A stretch of DNA of 64,000 nucleotides from a candidate division KSB1 bacterium (GTDB lineage Bacteria; Electryoneota; RPQS01): assembly GCA_016214895.1 (NCBI GenBank), contig JACRMR010000002.1, positions 460,891-524,890 of the forward strand, given 5' to 3'. A model generated the notes under the pieces. It was not told where the DNA came from, made no database searches, and saw only the letters and a list, made by a program, of their open reading frames with translations. The first letter of the stretch is position 1, and the number at the start of each line of letters is the position of its first letter. Positions 26,915 to 35,478 of the stretch are shown in pieces. The position numbers and the translations under genes were made by a program.

Positions 26915-28216
26915 ATGCGTCTCACGGTTGTTGGAACCGGTTACGTCGGCCTGGTCACGGGAGCCTGCCTCGCTGATACCGGACATCATGTCACCTGCGT
27001 TGACATCGACCAAAGCAAAATCGCCATGCTCGGGCGCGGCGAGATTCCCATCTACGAACCCGGACTCGAAGAAATTGTCAACCGCAACGTCGAGAAGTTG
27101 CGGCTGGAATTCACCACCCAGCTCGCCGGCGCGGTCCCCGACGCGGAGATCGTGATGATCGCCGTCGGCACTCCCTCGGCTGACGATGGGTCCGCCGATC
27201 TGTCCTATGTGCTGGCGGCGGCACGCGAAATCGGCCAGAGCATGAATGGCTACAAAATCATCGTCAACAAGTCCACCGTCCCGGTCGGAACGGGCGATCT
27301 CGTCCGCGCGGAGATCGCGAAACACACGAAACACGAGTTCGATGTCGTCTCCAATCCTGAGTTCCTCAAGGAAGGCGATGCCATCAATGACTTCATGAAA
27401 CCCGATCGCATCGTGCTCGGCGTCAGCAGCAAACGCGCCGAGGAAATCATGACGCGACTCTACGCGCCGTTCCAGCGCACCGGCTACCGCATCATCGTCA
27501 TGGACGTGCGCTCGGCGGAAATGACCAAGTACGCCGCGAATGCCCTGCTGGCAACGAAGATCACCTTCATGAACGAGGTCGCCAACCTCTGCGAGGAGGT
27601 CGGCGCCGACGTGACGTCCGTGCGCTACGGTATCGGCTCCGACAAGCGCATCGGCACGCACTTCTTGTTCCCCGGGGTGGGCTATGGTGGCTCCTGCTTT
27701 CCGAAAGATGTGCTGGCGCTGATCAAAATGGGAAAGGAGAATGCCCGGCCACTGCAAATTCTGGAAGCGGTGCACCGCACCAATGACAAGCAGCGCATAC
27801 GCATTGCCGAAATGGTCGTCAGGAAGTTCGGCGAAAATCTTGCGGGTCACACGTTTGCCCTCTGGGGTCTATCGTTCAAACCGCGCACCGATGACATGCG
27901 CGAAGCCCCCTCAATCTACACCGTGCGTGAACTGCTGCAACGCGGCGCAAAAGTGCGAGCTTACGACCCGGCGGCCATGGTGGAGGCCCGGAAAGTCCTC
28001 GGCAATTCCGTGGAGTATGCCCACGATTGCTACCACTGCCTGTCCGGTGCCAGCGCTCTGCTGATCGTCACCGAGTGGCAGGAGTTCCGCGACCCGGATT
28101 TCGCGCAGATCAAAAAATCGCTCAAGCAACCGCTCATCTTCGACGGACGAAACCTGTTCGAACCCGATGACATGCGCGCACTCGGGATTGAATATCATTC
28201 CATCGGTCGCCGCTAA
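26915..28216 (+). CDS. ugd: UDP-glucose 6-dehydrogenase
   Basis: This 433-residue enzyme has the NAD motif VVGTGYVGLVTGACLADTGH, VNKSTVPVGTGD and the catalytic cysteine in GVGYGGSCFPKDVLAL (Cys 261), followed by GLSFKPRTDDMREAPS. It oxidises UDP-glucose to UDP-glucuronate. It differs clearly from the WbpA-type paralogue at the start of the cluster, so the polymer probably contains both glucuronic and amino-uronic type sugars. A short 48-base gap separates it from gmhA. Confidence 0.92.
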   Translation: MRLTVVGTGYVGLVTGACLADTGHHVTCVDIDQSKIAMLGRGEIPIYEPGLEEIVNRNVEKLRLEFTTQLAGAVPDAEIVMIAVGTPSADDGSADLSYVLAAAREIGQSMNGYKIIVNKSTVPVGTGDLVRAEIAKHTKHEFDVVSNPEFLKEGDAINDFMKPDRIVLGVSSKRAEEIMTRLYAPFQRTGYRIIVMDVRSAEMTKYAANALLATKITFMNEVANLCEEVGADVTSVRYGIGSDKRIGTHFLFPGVGYGGSCFPKDVLALIKMGKENARPLQILEAVHRTNDKQRIRIAEMVVRKFGENLAGHTFALWGLSFKPRTDDMREAPSIYTVRELLQRGAKVRAYDPAAMVEARKVLGNSVEYAHDCYHCLSGASALLIVTEWQEFRDPDFAQIKKSLKQPLIFDGRNLFEPDDMRALGIEYHSIGRR

Positions 28217-29866
28217 GTGAACTCCCGGCTTCGGCCCATCCGTGTTGCCGCGGGCCTGCTCGCGATGTTACTGCTCTGGTCCTGTGCGAAGGTCGGCGTG
28301 CCGCCCGGCGGTCCGGAAGACAAGACCGGCCCGACGATCCTGCACCATGTCCCGGAAGCCGATGCCATCAATGTGCCGCGCAAACTCACGGCGCGACTCG
28401 TATTCTCGGAACCCGTGAGCCGTGCCTCTGTCGAAGCCGCGCTCTTCTTCGCGCCGGAACCCGGAAATAGACTCCGCTATGCGTGGCACGGAAACTCGCT
28501 TGAGCTGGAGTATCTCGACTCGCTGGCCGCCGACCGTACCTATGTGATCAGCGTCGGAAGCTCCGCCAAAGATCAGCGCGGAAATCCGGTCGGATTCACC
28601 TACACCATGGCCTTTTCGACCGGCGCTCAGATCGATCGCGGCCGACTCGCCGGTGTCATCGCCGACGAATCCGCCGCGCAGGCCGTCGCCGTTTGGGCCT
28701 ACGCGTTGAGCGCAGGTGATACGGTGGATCCCGCCCTGCGCTCTCCTGAGTATCGTTTACAGGCGGCGCGCGATGGGTCGTTTCGTTTCGGCTATCTGGC
28801 CCAGGGGCGCTATCGCGTGTTCGCCGTTCAGGACCGGAACTTCGACGGCAAGTGGCAGCCGTCAACCGAACGCGTCGGAATTGCTCCGTGGGATGTCACG
28901 GTCACGGACACTGTCGATGCGTGGGCCTGTTTCAAACTCTCACGACAGGATACTGCCGCGCTACGAATCCTTGGAGTTCGCGAGATAGACCAGACTCGGT
29001 ACGAAGTCAAACTCGGCGCGGCGCTGGACTCTGCCCAAGTCTGGCAGTTTACACAGGCGAATCAACTCCCGGTGACCGCGATCGCCGCCGTGGTGGACAG
29101 CGGCGGGACTGATACTTGGCAGGTGTTCACCGGCGTACCGCTCGAACCGGGAGCGTGGACCATCCGCACGTCAGACGGCAGATTGCAGGACACGCTCACG
29201 GTGCGCGCGCGACCCGACACCTCGCGGCCGAGGGTACGTGAGACCATTCCCTTGGCCAACCGCCCGGCGCGTACGCTGTCTCCATTTCAGATCGAGTTCA
29301 GCGAACCCGTCCTCACGGCGGACGGCTTCGCCGATTCCCTTCTGATCATATCGACGAAACCCGAGACCCTGCGTGTCGTCACGGATTTCAAGGGTAGTCC
29401 GACCGCAGGCTTGACCTTCGTCGCGGAACCACCTTACGTGGAAGGCGAATCGTATTTTCTGCGCGTTGACGGCAGGTTGATTCATGATGTCAGCGGTAAT
29501 CAGCTGGCCGACACCACGGTTGAGTTCCGCTTCTCGTACTATCCGGCCGATAGCCTCGGATCCGTCGCCGGTGAGATCGCAAATGAGTCCGGGCCGTTCC
29601 TGATCCGACTGCTGCACGCCCAATCGCGCATCGCCGTGCTAACCGAGCGCATCGTGGCCTCGACATTCCGCATCGACCGCCTTGTGCCCGGTAAGTATGT
29701 ACTCGAGGTCATCAGCGACCGCGCTCCCGACAATCCGGGCCGCTTTGACTACGGCTCCGTTTACCCCATGGTCTTCTCCGAACCCTTCAGCGAGTCCGCG
29801 GACACCGTGACCATTCGCGCGCGCTGGGAGTACGAGACCACGATCCCCTGGTCGATTCACCCTTAG
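28217..29866 (+). CDS. Ig-like (Big_5) domain lipoprotein
   Basis: A GTG immediately after the ugd stop begins a lipoprotein signal with lipobox LWSC (Cys 23), followed by KVGVPPGGPEDKTGP, an opening common to FCB lipoproteins with a Big_5 domain. Residues ~35-125 form the first Ig-like domain (AINVPRKLTARLVFSEPVS, TYVISVGSSAKDQRGNPV). A second similar block lies at ~355-440 (FQIEFSEPVLTADGF, YFLRVDGRLIHDVSGN). A carboxypeptidase-like beta-sandwich region lies between and after. It is likely surface or periplasmic; its link to polysaccharide export is only by position. Confidence 0.78.
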   Translation: MNSRLRPIRVAAGLLAMLLLWSCAKVGVPPGGPEDKTGPTILHHVPEADAINVPRKLTARLVFSEPVSRASVEAALFFAPEPGNRLRYAWHGNSLELEYLDSLAADRTYVISVGSSAKDQRGNPVGFTYTMAFSTGAQIDRGRLAGVIADESAAQAVAVWAYALSAGDTVDPALRSPEYRLQAARDGSFRFGYLAQGRYRVFAVQDRNFDGKWQPSTERVGIAPWDVTVTDTVDAWACFKLSRQDTAALRILGVREIDQTRYEVKLGAALDSAQVWQFTQANQLPVTAIAAVVDSGGTDTWQVFTGVPLEPGAWTIRTSDGRLQDTLTVRARPDTSRPRVRETIPLANRPARTLSPFQIEFSEPVLTADGFADSLLIISTKPETLRVVTDFKGSPTAGLTFVAEPPYVEGESYFLRVDGRLIHDVSGNQLADTTVEFRFSYYPADSLGSVAGEIANESGPFLIRLLHAQSRIAVLTERIVASTFRIDRLVPGKYVLEVISDRAPDNPGRFDYGSVYPMVFSEPFSESADTVTIRARWEYETTIPWSIHP

Positions 29867-29873
29867 TTTACTC

Positions 29874-30944
29874 ATGCTGCACGCCGTCATCATGGCTGGT
29901 GGAGTTGGGGCCCGCTTCTGGCCCGAGAGCCGCCGCAAACGACCCAAGCAAGTTATCGATCTCTTCGGGGAAGGGCCGATGATTCAGCAGACCATCGATC
30001 GCATCGAGTCGCTGATTCCGCCCGAACGACGCTGGGTCGTAACCAATCGCGAGCAGATGGCGTTGATTCGCGAAGTGTCGCCCTCGATCGCCGAGCGAAA
30101 CTTCATCTTCGACGCGATGGGACGCAACACCGCGCCGGCGATCGGTCTCGCCGCCGTGCGCCTGTTGCACCGCGACCCCGACGCCGTGATGCTGGTGTTC
30201 CCGGCAGACCATCGAATCCAGAATATCGCGGAATTCTGCGCCGTGCTCAATACCGCCGCCTCGCTGGTCGATTCCTCCGACTATCTCGTCACCATCGGCA
30301 TTCAGCCCACTCGGCCGGAGACCGGTTACGGTTACATTCAAGTTGACTACTCCGCCGGACCGATCGTTGATCAAGTATTCAAAGTCAAGACGTTCGCCGA
30401 GAAACCGAATCTGCCGACCGCCAAGATGTTTCTCGAAAGCGGCGAGTTCCTCTGGAACAGCGGCATCTTCGTCTGGCGCGCCGATGCCATCATGCGACAG
30501 ATCGCCGAACATCTCCCCCAGTGGTATAGCGGGCTGCAAGAGATCGCGGCGCACATCGATACGGACCGCGAAGAACAGATGACGTGGGAAATCTTCTCCG
30601 CGCTCAAAGGAATCTCGATTGACTACGGTGTCATGGAACGCGCGCCACGCGTCGCCGTGTGCCGGGGTACCTTCGGCTGGAGCGACGTGGGAAGCTGGGA
30701 TGAAGTCTGGCGATTGATGCCGCATGACCCGCAGGATAACGCCCTGCGGGGCGAAGCAACCTGCGTAGATGCCCGCCAAAACCTCGTGCTTTCCCGCGAC
30801 CGCATGATCGTGCTCGTTGGCGTCGAAAAAATGGTCGTGGTGGACAGCGGCGACGCGATCCTGATCTGCCCGCGCGAGGCGTCACAACAAGTCCGCGACG
30901 CCGTCGATGCGCTCGTCAAAGCCGGCAAAGATGATTACATCTGA
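29874..30944 (+). CDS. manC: Mannose-1-phosphate guanylyltransferase
   Basis: This 356-residue protein begins AVIMAGGVGARFWPESRRKR and PKQVIDLFG (nucleotide-binding and the conserved lysine). It has VFPADHRI, TRPETGYGYIQ, FAEKPNLPTA, FLWNSGIFVWRADAI and FGWSDVGSWDEVW, the standard type-II GMP motifs. It makes GDP-mannose from mannose-1-phosphate and GTP. There is no C-terminal isomerase domain, so PMI must be encoded elsewhere. It closes the sugar-supply part of the cluster. Confidence 0.92.
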   Translation: MLHAVIMAGGVGARFWPESRRKRPKQVIDLFGEGPMIQQTIDRIESLIPPERRWVVTNREQMALIREVSPSIAERNFIFDAMGRNTAPAIGLAAVRLLHRDPDAVMLVFPADHRIQNIAEFCAVLNTAASLVDSSDYLVTIGIQPTRPETGYGYIQVDYSAGPIVDQVFKVKTFAEKPNLPTAKMFLESGEFLWNSGIFVWRADAIMRQIAEHLPQWYSGLQEIAAHIDTDREEQMTWEIFSALKGISIDYGVMERAPRVAVCRGTFGWSDVGSWDEVWRLMPHDPQDNALRGEATCVDARQNLVLSRDRMIVLVGVEKMVVVDSGDAILICPREASQQVRDAVDALVKAGKDDYI

Positions 30945-30952
30945 GGCGTCCG

Positions 30953-31252
30953 ATGAAGAAAGACAGACTCGTACAATTGCTGAGCGATGTGGTGCGTCAG
31001 CTCGGATACAAAGTCCGCACCGAAGACGGCAATTTCCGCGGTGGACAGTGTATCTTCGCCGAGGAGCGCCTGGTATTTCTGAATCGACGAATGTCCTTGG
31101 ATGACCGCGCCGAACTGCTGGCGCGCGTGCTCGCCTCCGAGAACTGCGACGGACTCTATCTGCTGCCCGAAGTGCGGCGCTTCGTCGAGCAGCGCAAGGC
31201 CGCGGAGCTGCTCGAAACGGACGCGGCGGACGCGCCCGGGCCGGCGGAGTGA
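30953..31252 (+). CDS. Small protein of unknown function
   Basis: I do not recognise this 99-residue protein. It starts at ATG 30953, 8 bases after manC, and has a mixed charged sequence (MKKDRLVQLLSDVVRQLGYK, then GGQCIFAEERLVFLNRRMSL, then SENCDGLYLLPEVRRFVEQR). No signal peptide or membrane segment is seen. The sequence looks like a compact alpha/beta domain with an acidic, probably disordered tail. It lies between manC and meaB and may belong to either transcript. Confidence 0.65.
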   Translation: MKKDRLVQLLSDVVRQLGYKVRTEDGNFRGGQCIFAEERLVFLNRRMSLDDRAELLARVLASENCDGLYLLPEVRRFVEQRKAAELLETDAADAPGPAE

Positions 31253-31262
31253 CGCTCCGGTG

Positions 31263-32192
31263 ATGAACGCTGCCGCGGCGCAAGTCGAGCAAATGTTGAG
31301 CGGGTCCCGCCTCGCGCTCTCGCGGCTCCTGACCCGCGTTGAAAATGGCGGCGAGGCGGCCGCCGATGTCTTGAAGCAAGTCGCCGCGCGAACCGGGCAC
31401 GCCCTGCGCATCGGTTTCACCGGTCCGCCCGGAGCGGGTAAGAGTTCGCTCGTTACCGCCTATGTTCGTCACCTCCGGAAGTCCGGCGGAAAGATCGCGG
31501 TCCTCGCCGTCGATCCCACCAGCCCGTTTTCCGGCGGTGCACTGCTCGGCGATCGCATCCGCATGACCGCCATCGGCACCGATCCCGGTGTCTTCGTGCG
31601 GTCACTCGCCACGCGCGGGGACCTCGGCGGACTCTGTCAGGCTGCCGGAGATATGGCCGACGTGCTGGATGCCTGCCGCTATGATTTCATCCTGATCGAG
31701 ACCGTCGGTGTCGGTCAGTCAGAACTTGAGATCGTGCAGTATGCGGACACCACCGTGGTCGTGCTGGTTCCCGAGTCCGGCGACTCGATCCAGGGGATGA
31801 AAGCCGGGTTGATGGAAATCGCCGATGTCTTCGTCATCAATAAGTCCGATCGGGAAGGCGCCGACCGCTTCGCTGCTGATCTGCGTTCCGCTATGCATCT
31901 GAAAGAGCCGAGCGCATGGTCGCCGCCGTTGGTTATGACCGTGGCGACGCGCGAACAGGGCATCGCCGAATTCCACGAACAAGTGCAGGCGCACCTTACA
32001 TTCCTGCAGGACAGCGGGACCTTCGAGCAACGGCGGCAGGAGCGCGTGCGTCGGCGCGTTCAGCGACTCGTCGAAGAGCGGTTGCTTAACGGATTCTGGT
32101 CGTCGGCCCGCCTGCAAGAACTGGAAACGGCGATTCGCAATCGCAAATCGCCGCACGAAATCGTGACATACATGCTGGAGCACGCGCGCTAA
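31263..32192 (+). CDS. meaB: Methylmalonyl-CoA mutase-associated GTPase (MeaB/ArgK)
   Basis: ATG 31263 was chosen because earlier in-frame starts overlap the upstream gene. The 309-residue G3E-family GTPase has the P-loop FTGPPGAGKSSLVTAY (~57-72), the switch region VDPTSPFSGGALLGDRIRM, DFILIETVGVGQSELEI and the base-recognition VINKSDREGADR. MeaB protects and reloads adenosylcobalamin in methylmalonyl-CoA mutase. No mutase gene is in the window, so the partner lies elsewhere. Its stop overlaps convergent rlmN by 4 bases. Confidence 0.9.
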   Translation: MNAAAAQVEQMLSGSRLALSRLLTRVENGGEAAADVLKQVAARTGHALRIGFTGPPGAGKSSLVTAYVRHLRKSGGKIAVLAVDPTSPFSGGALLGDRIRMTAIGTDPGVFVRSLATRGDLGGLCQAAGDMADVLDACRYDFILIETVGVGQSELEIVQYADTTVVVLVPESGDSIQGMKAGLMEIADVFVINKSDREGADRFAADLRSAMHLKEPSAWSPPLVMTVATREQGIAEFHEQVQAHLTFLQDSGTFEQRRQERVRRRVQRLVEERLLNGFWSSARLQELETAIRNRKSPHEIVTYMLEHAR

Positions 32193-33274
32193 ACGTCGCC
32201 CTGTCGCTCCCAGGCTCGCGCCTTGCTTGGACGAAACGGCTCGTCAGAATAAAGCATGCCGCACGCCGCATGCTTCTCCACCCCGCGGCTTTCGCGCAAC
32301 GTACAGTCGATTCCCTCATCGACCAGCCACCCCATGAACCGATGTATCGCGTCGTCAGCGGACGGAACGAGATCGCTTCCCGTCGGGTGCAACCGGATCA
32401 GATTCACCTTGGCCGGTATATTCCGCAATAGGTGACGCAGATTCGCAGCATCCTCGCGGCGATCATTGAAATCCGCGATCATGATGTACTCAAAGGTGAT
32501 CGGATGCCGCGTGACGTGGGCCATGCGGCGCAGCGACTTCTGCAAGACGTCCAGCGGGTAGGCGCGATTCACGGGCATCAATTTGCTTCGGCGTTCGTCG
32601 GTCGTGCCGTGCAGCGAGATCGCCAGTTTGGCCGGCGGTAGATCGACGATCCAGCGCTCCACCGACGGCACGATCCCAACGGTTGAGACCGTGACTTTGG
32701 AAGGCGTGATCGCAAGACCGTCGCGGTCCGTAAGCACGGCGAGCGACTTCACGACCTCGTCGTAGTTGTGTAGCGGCTCGCCCATCCCCATGTAAACGAC
32801 GTTGGTGATGCGCGTCCGTGAACGCCGCTCCACTTCTACCACCTGCCGCACAATCTCTGCGGCGGTCAGATTACGGAACAGACCCATCTTCGCCGTCGCG
32901 CAGAAATGACAGCCCATCGCACACCCAACCTGACTCGAAATGCAGACCGTTTCACCCGGACTGCCGGGCAGATAGACCGATTCAACCCGCAGCCCGTCGT
33001 CCAGCTCGAACAAATACTTGACGGTACCATCGTGTGCCTCGACGGCGGTCACAAGCTCGAATTCGCCCACTCGGGCGCACGATTCAAGACGCGAACGCAG
33101 CAGCGCCGGCAAGTCAGTCATCTCCGCGAACGAAGTCGCCCGTCGCACGTGCAACCAGTGCTGAAGCTGCCGCCCGCGATAGGCGGGCTCGCCGAGACCG
33201 GCAACGAAACTTTCGAGTTCTTCGCGAGTTAAACCCAACAACGCGGGTTTCGTAGGGGAGTTGGCCGGATTCAT
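32189..33274 (-). CDS. rlmN: 23S rRNA (adenine-2503)-C2 methyltransferase, radical SAM
   Basis: This 361-residue radical-SAM enzyme has the cluster motif CAMGCHFC (Cys-x3-Cys-x2-Cys), GMGEPLHNYDEV, SLHGTTDERRSKLMPVNR and the methyl-carrying cysteine in EKHAACGMLY near the C-terminus. The N-terminus has the family's ELESFVAGLGEPAYRGRQLQ. It methylates A2503 of 23S rRNA and A37 of some tRNAs. It is transcribed divergently from moxR with only 80 bases between, and convergent with meaB. Confidence 0.93.
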   Translation of the reverse strand: MNPANSPTKPALLGLTREELESFVAGLGEPAYRGRQLQHWLHVRRATSFAEMTDLPALLRSRLESCARVGEFELVTAVEAHDGTVKYLFELDDGLRVESVYLPGSPGETVCISSQVGCAMGCHFCATAKMGLFRNLTAAEIVRQVVEVERRSRTRITNVVYMGMGEPLHNYDEVVKSLAVLTDRDGLAITPSKVTVSTVGIVPSVERWIVDLPPAKLAISLHGTTDERRSKLMPVNRAYPLDVLQKSLRRMAHVTRHPITFEYIMIADFNDRREDAANLRHLLRNIPAKVNLIRLHPTGSDLVPSADDAIHRFMGWLVDEGIDCTLRESRGVEKHAACGMLYSDEPFRPSKARAWERQGDV

Positions 33275-33354
33275 CTTTCCTGTTCTGTTCGGTACGGACG
33301 TTCAATCTATCACTATTTCGCCTTACTTGCAAACCCATTTCCGCAGGAGTTCCC

Positions 33355-34338
33355 ATGGCGGCTGGCAATGATCTTGATGCTCTGAAATCGCTCAAAGATT
33401 CGCGCGACCTGATGATGCGAGAAGTCGGAAAGGTCATTGTGGGTCAGCAGGAGACCGTCAATGAACTGCTGATTTCGCTGCTGGCGCGCGGGCATTGCCT
33501 GCTCGTGGGTGTGCCGGGGCTGGCAAAGACACTCCTGATTTCCACCTTGTCCCGCGTCCTCGACCTGAAGTTCAGCCGCATCCAGTTCACCCCCGACCTC
33601 ATGCCGTCCGACATCACGGGAACGGAGATTGCCGAAGAGGATCGCGCCAGCGGAAAGCGCACGTTCAAATTCATCAAAGGCCCGGTGTTCGCCAATATCG
33701 TGTTGGCCGATGAAATCAACCGCACGCCGCCCAAAACGCAGGCCGCGCTGTTGCAAGCGATGCAGGAGCACGAGGTCACCGCTGCCGGACAAACCTACAA
33801 GCTCGAAGAGCCGTTCTTCGTACTCGCGACGCAGAACCCGATTGAGCAGGAGGGAACCTATCCGCTGCCGGAAGCGCAGCTCGACCGCTTCATGTTCATG
33901 CTCTGGATGGACTATCCGTCGCTCGCCGAAGAGCAGACCATCGTCAAGACCACAACTTCCGCGGCCGTGCAAAGCGTCAACAAAGTGCTCGGATCGCAGC
34001 AGATTTCTGACCTGCAGGACCTTGTGCGGCGTGTCCCGGTGGCCGACAACGTCGTCGAATTCGCCGTCAAGCTCGTGCGCAAGACGCGACCCAATTCCGC
34101 CGACGCGCCGCAATTCATCAAGGACTATGTCAGCTGGGGCTGCGGCCCGCGCGCCTCGCAGTACTTGATTCTCGGCGCCAAGACCCGCGCCGCCCTCGAC
34201 GGTCGCCCCACCCCCGATATCGCCGACGTGCGCTCTGTCGCGCTGCCGGTTCTGCGCCATCGCCTCGTGTTGAGCTTCAGCGCCGAAGCGGATGGCATCA
34301 AAGTCGAGCAGCTGGTGGAGCGGTTACTCCAAAATTGA
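33355..34338 (+). CDS. moxR: MoxR-family AAA+ ATPase
   Basis: ATG 33355 follows AGGAG. The 327-residue protein has the Walker A GVPGLAKTLLI (~50-60), Walker B IVLADEINRTPPKTQAALLQ, sensor 1 FVLATQNPIEQEGTYPLPEA and the sensor 2 region WGCGPRASQYLILGAKTRA. MoxR proteins act as chaperones for vWA proteins and usually sit next to a DUF58 gene. Here the DUF58 gene lies ~1.1 kb further on, separated by a two-gene insertion. Confidence 0.92.
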   Translation: MAAGNDLDALKSLKDSRDLMMREVGKVIVGQQETVNELLISLLARGHCLLVGVPGLAKTLLISTLSRVLDLKFSRIQFTPDLMPSDITGTEIAEEDRASGKRTFKFIKGPVFANIVLADEINRTPPKTQAALLQAMQEHEVTAAGQTYKLEEPFFVLATQNPIEQEGTYPLPEAQLDRFMFMLWMDYPSLAEEQTIVKTTTSAAVQSVNKVLGSQQISDLQDLVRRVPVADNVVEFAVKLVRKTRPNSADAPQFIKDYVSWGCGPRASQYLILGAKTRAALDGRPTPDIADVRSVALPVLRHRLVLSFSAEADGIKVEQLVERLLQN

Positions 34339-34340
34339 CA

Positions 34341-35177
34341 ATGAAGGCTGTGGCTAATGAAGCGACTTTGCGGCTGTCGTCGGTTATGGACCATCAGTCT
34401 CGCACGAACGTTGCAGCGGAGCTAACCTGTCTATTTCGTAATGTCGCCCTTGGTGCGTCAAGGGTCAAAATAGACGCGCGCGATGCTTCAGCAACGGACG
34501 CTTCATTTCTCGCGATGATGTGCGCCCTTAGACCGAAGCTCAACGTTCTCGGCGCCACGATTACGCACATTGAGCCGTCCGAAGTCGATCCGCGACCGGG
34601 ATGGGATATCGAAGCCACCAACGCCGTGGACTTCTTATACTCAGCAGGTCATGATAGTTCAAAGCTGTGGGGTGTTTTCGCACAACCCGACGACTACCTC
34701 ATCCGCAAAATCGTTGAATTGTATGTGCCATTGTTCGCTGGCGTGTCCGATCTGGTCTACCGCTTTGAATCGACTATTTGGGAACTGATGAACAACGTAT
34801 TCGCTCATAGTCAGTCGAGCTGCGGCGGCGCAATCGGTGTTCAGTATCGAAACGCTGAACAGGAACTACAATTCTCAATCTGCGACTATGGGATTACTAT
34901 CCCGGCGCACCTTTCCCGGCTCGCTCAATTTTCGAGCATGACAGATGACGAGTTGCTGCTTGAGAGTTTCAAGATCGGAGTTAGCGCTGGTGATCCCAAG
35001 CGGCATTCTGGTCAGGGTCTGCCATTTCTCAAGGAGATGACATCCGAGTTAGGCGGTCGGGTTTACGTATTCTCGCGTAACGGAGTCTATTGCTCTGACA
35101 TCGAAGAGACTCGAGCATATATGAACGCGGTCGCGTTCCCCGGGACACTGGTCGCGCTCAATTGGCCGTCAAAATGA
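34341..35177 (+). CDS. STAS-like/HATPase protein inserted in the moxR operon
   Basis: ATG 34341 lies 2 bases after the moxR stop; the TTG at 34335 is an alternative. The 278-residue protein has an N-terminal STAS-like part (VKIDARDASATDASFLAMMC, ~42-61). A GHKL-type ATP-binding domain follows: N box WELMNNVFAHSQSS (~147-160), G1 CDYGITIP (~181-188) and G2 HSGQGLPFLKEM (~222-233). No phosphoacceptor histidine domain is present, so it is not a normal sensor kinase. Composition is less GC-rich than the flanks (48% in one 60-base sample versus 58% in moxR). It is coupled to the DUF4325 gene by an ATGA overlap. Confidence 0.75.
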   Translation: MKAVANEATLRLSSVMDHQSRTNVAAELTCLFRNVALGASRVKIDARDASATDASFLAMMCALRPKLNVLGATITHIEPSEVDPRPGWDIEATNAVDFLYSAGHDSSKLWGVFAQPDDYLIRKIVELYVPLFAGVSDLVYRFESTIWELMNNVFAHSQSSCGGAIGVQYRNAEQELQFSICDYGITIPAHLSRLAQFSSMTDDELLLESFKIGVSAGDPKRHSGQGLPFLKEMTSELGGRVYVFSRNGVYCSDIEETRAYMNAVAFPGTLVALNWPSK

Positions 35178-35473
35178 ATCTCCTCGTTAATTCGATCATT
35201 GGCGGAACGACTGCGCTCTCGGCCGAGCTCGCTCAGTCGGTGAGGTCAGCATATGGCGATTCGTGGCGAAGGGAACGAGTCGTGCTCGATTTTGCCGGAG
35301 TAACTGCAATCAGTCCGTCTTTCTTATCCCACGCCCTCGCTCCGATCCTTGAAGAGACCGCGGGATTGAACGTCGAGCATTATGTAGAGATCGTGAATTT
35401 GCCGTCTGATTTCTCATCAGTCTGGAGACTTGTCTGCCAAGCGGCACTGGTCAAATACGGTCGAAAGCCTTAG
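35174..35473 (+). CDS. DUF4325 STAS-like domain protein
   Basis: The start is ATG 35174, overlapping the previous TGA. The 99-residue protein has a STAS-like core: RERVVLDFAGVTAISPSFLS (beta strand, loop and helix with the family's 'SPSF' motif), then EHYVEIVNLPSDFSSVWRLV. DUF4325 proteins are typically encoded next to HATPase proteins, like anti-sigma and anti-anti-sigma partners, but their role is largely unknown. Here the partner is the upstream gene. Both share the lower GC content. Confidence 0.75.
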   Translation: MNLLVNSIIGGTTALSAELAQSVRSAYGDSWRRERVVLDFAGVTAISPSFLSHALAPILEETAGLNVEHYVEIVNLPSDFSSVWRLVCQAALVKYGRKP

Positions 35474-35478
35474 TAACC

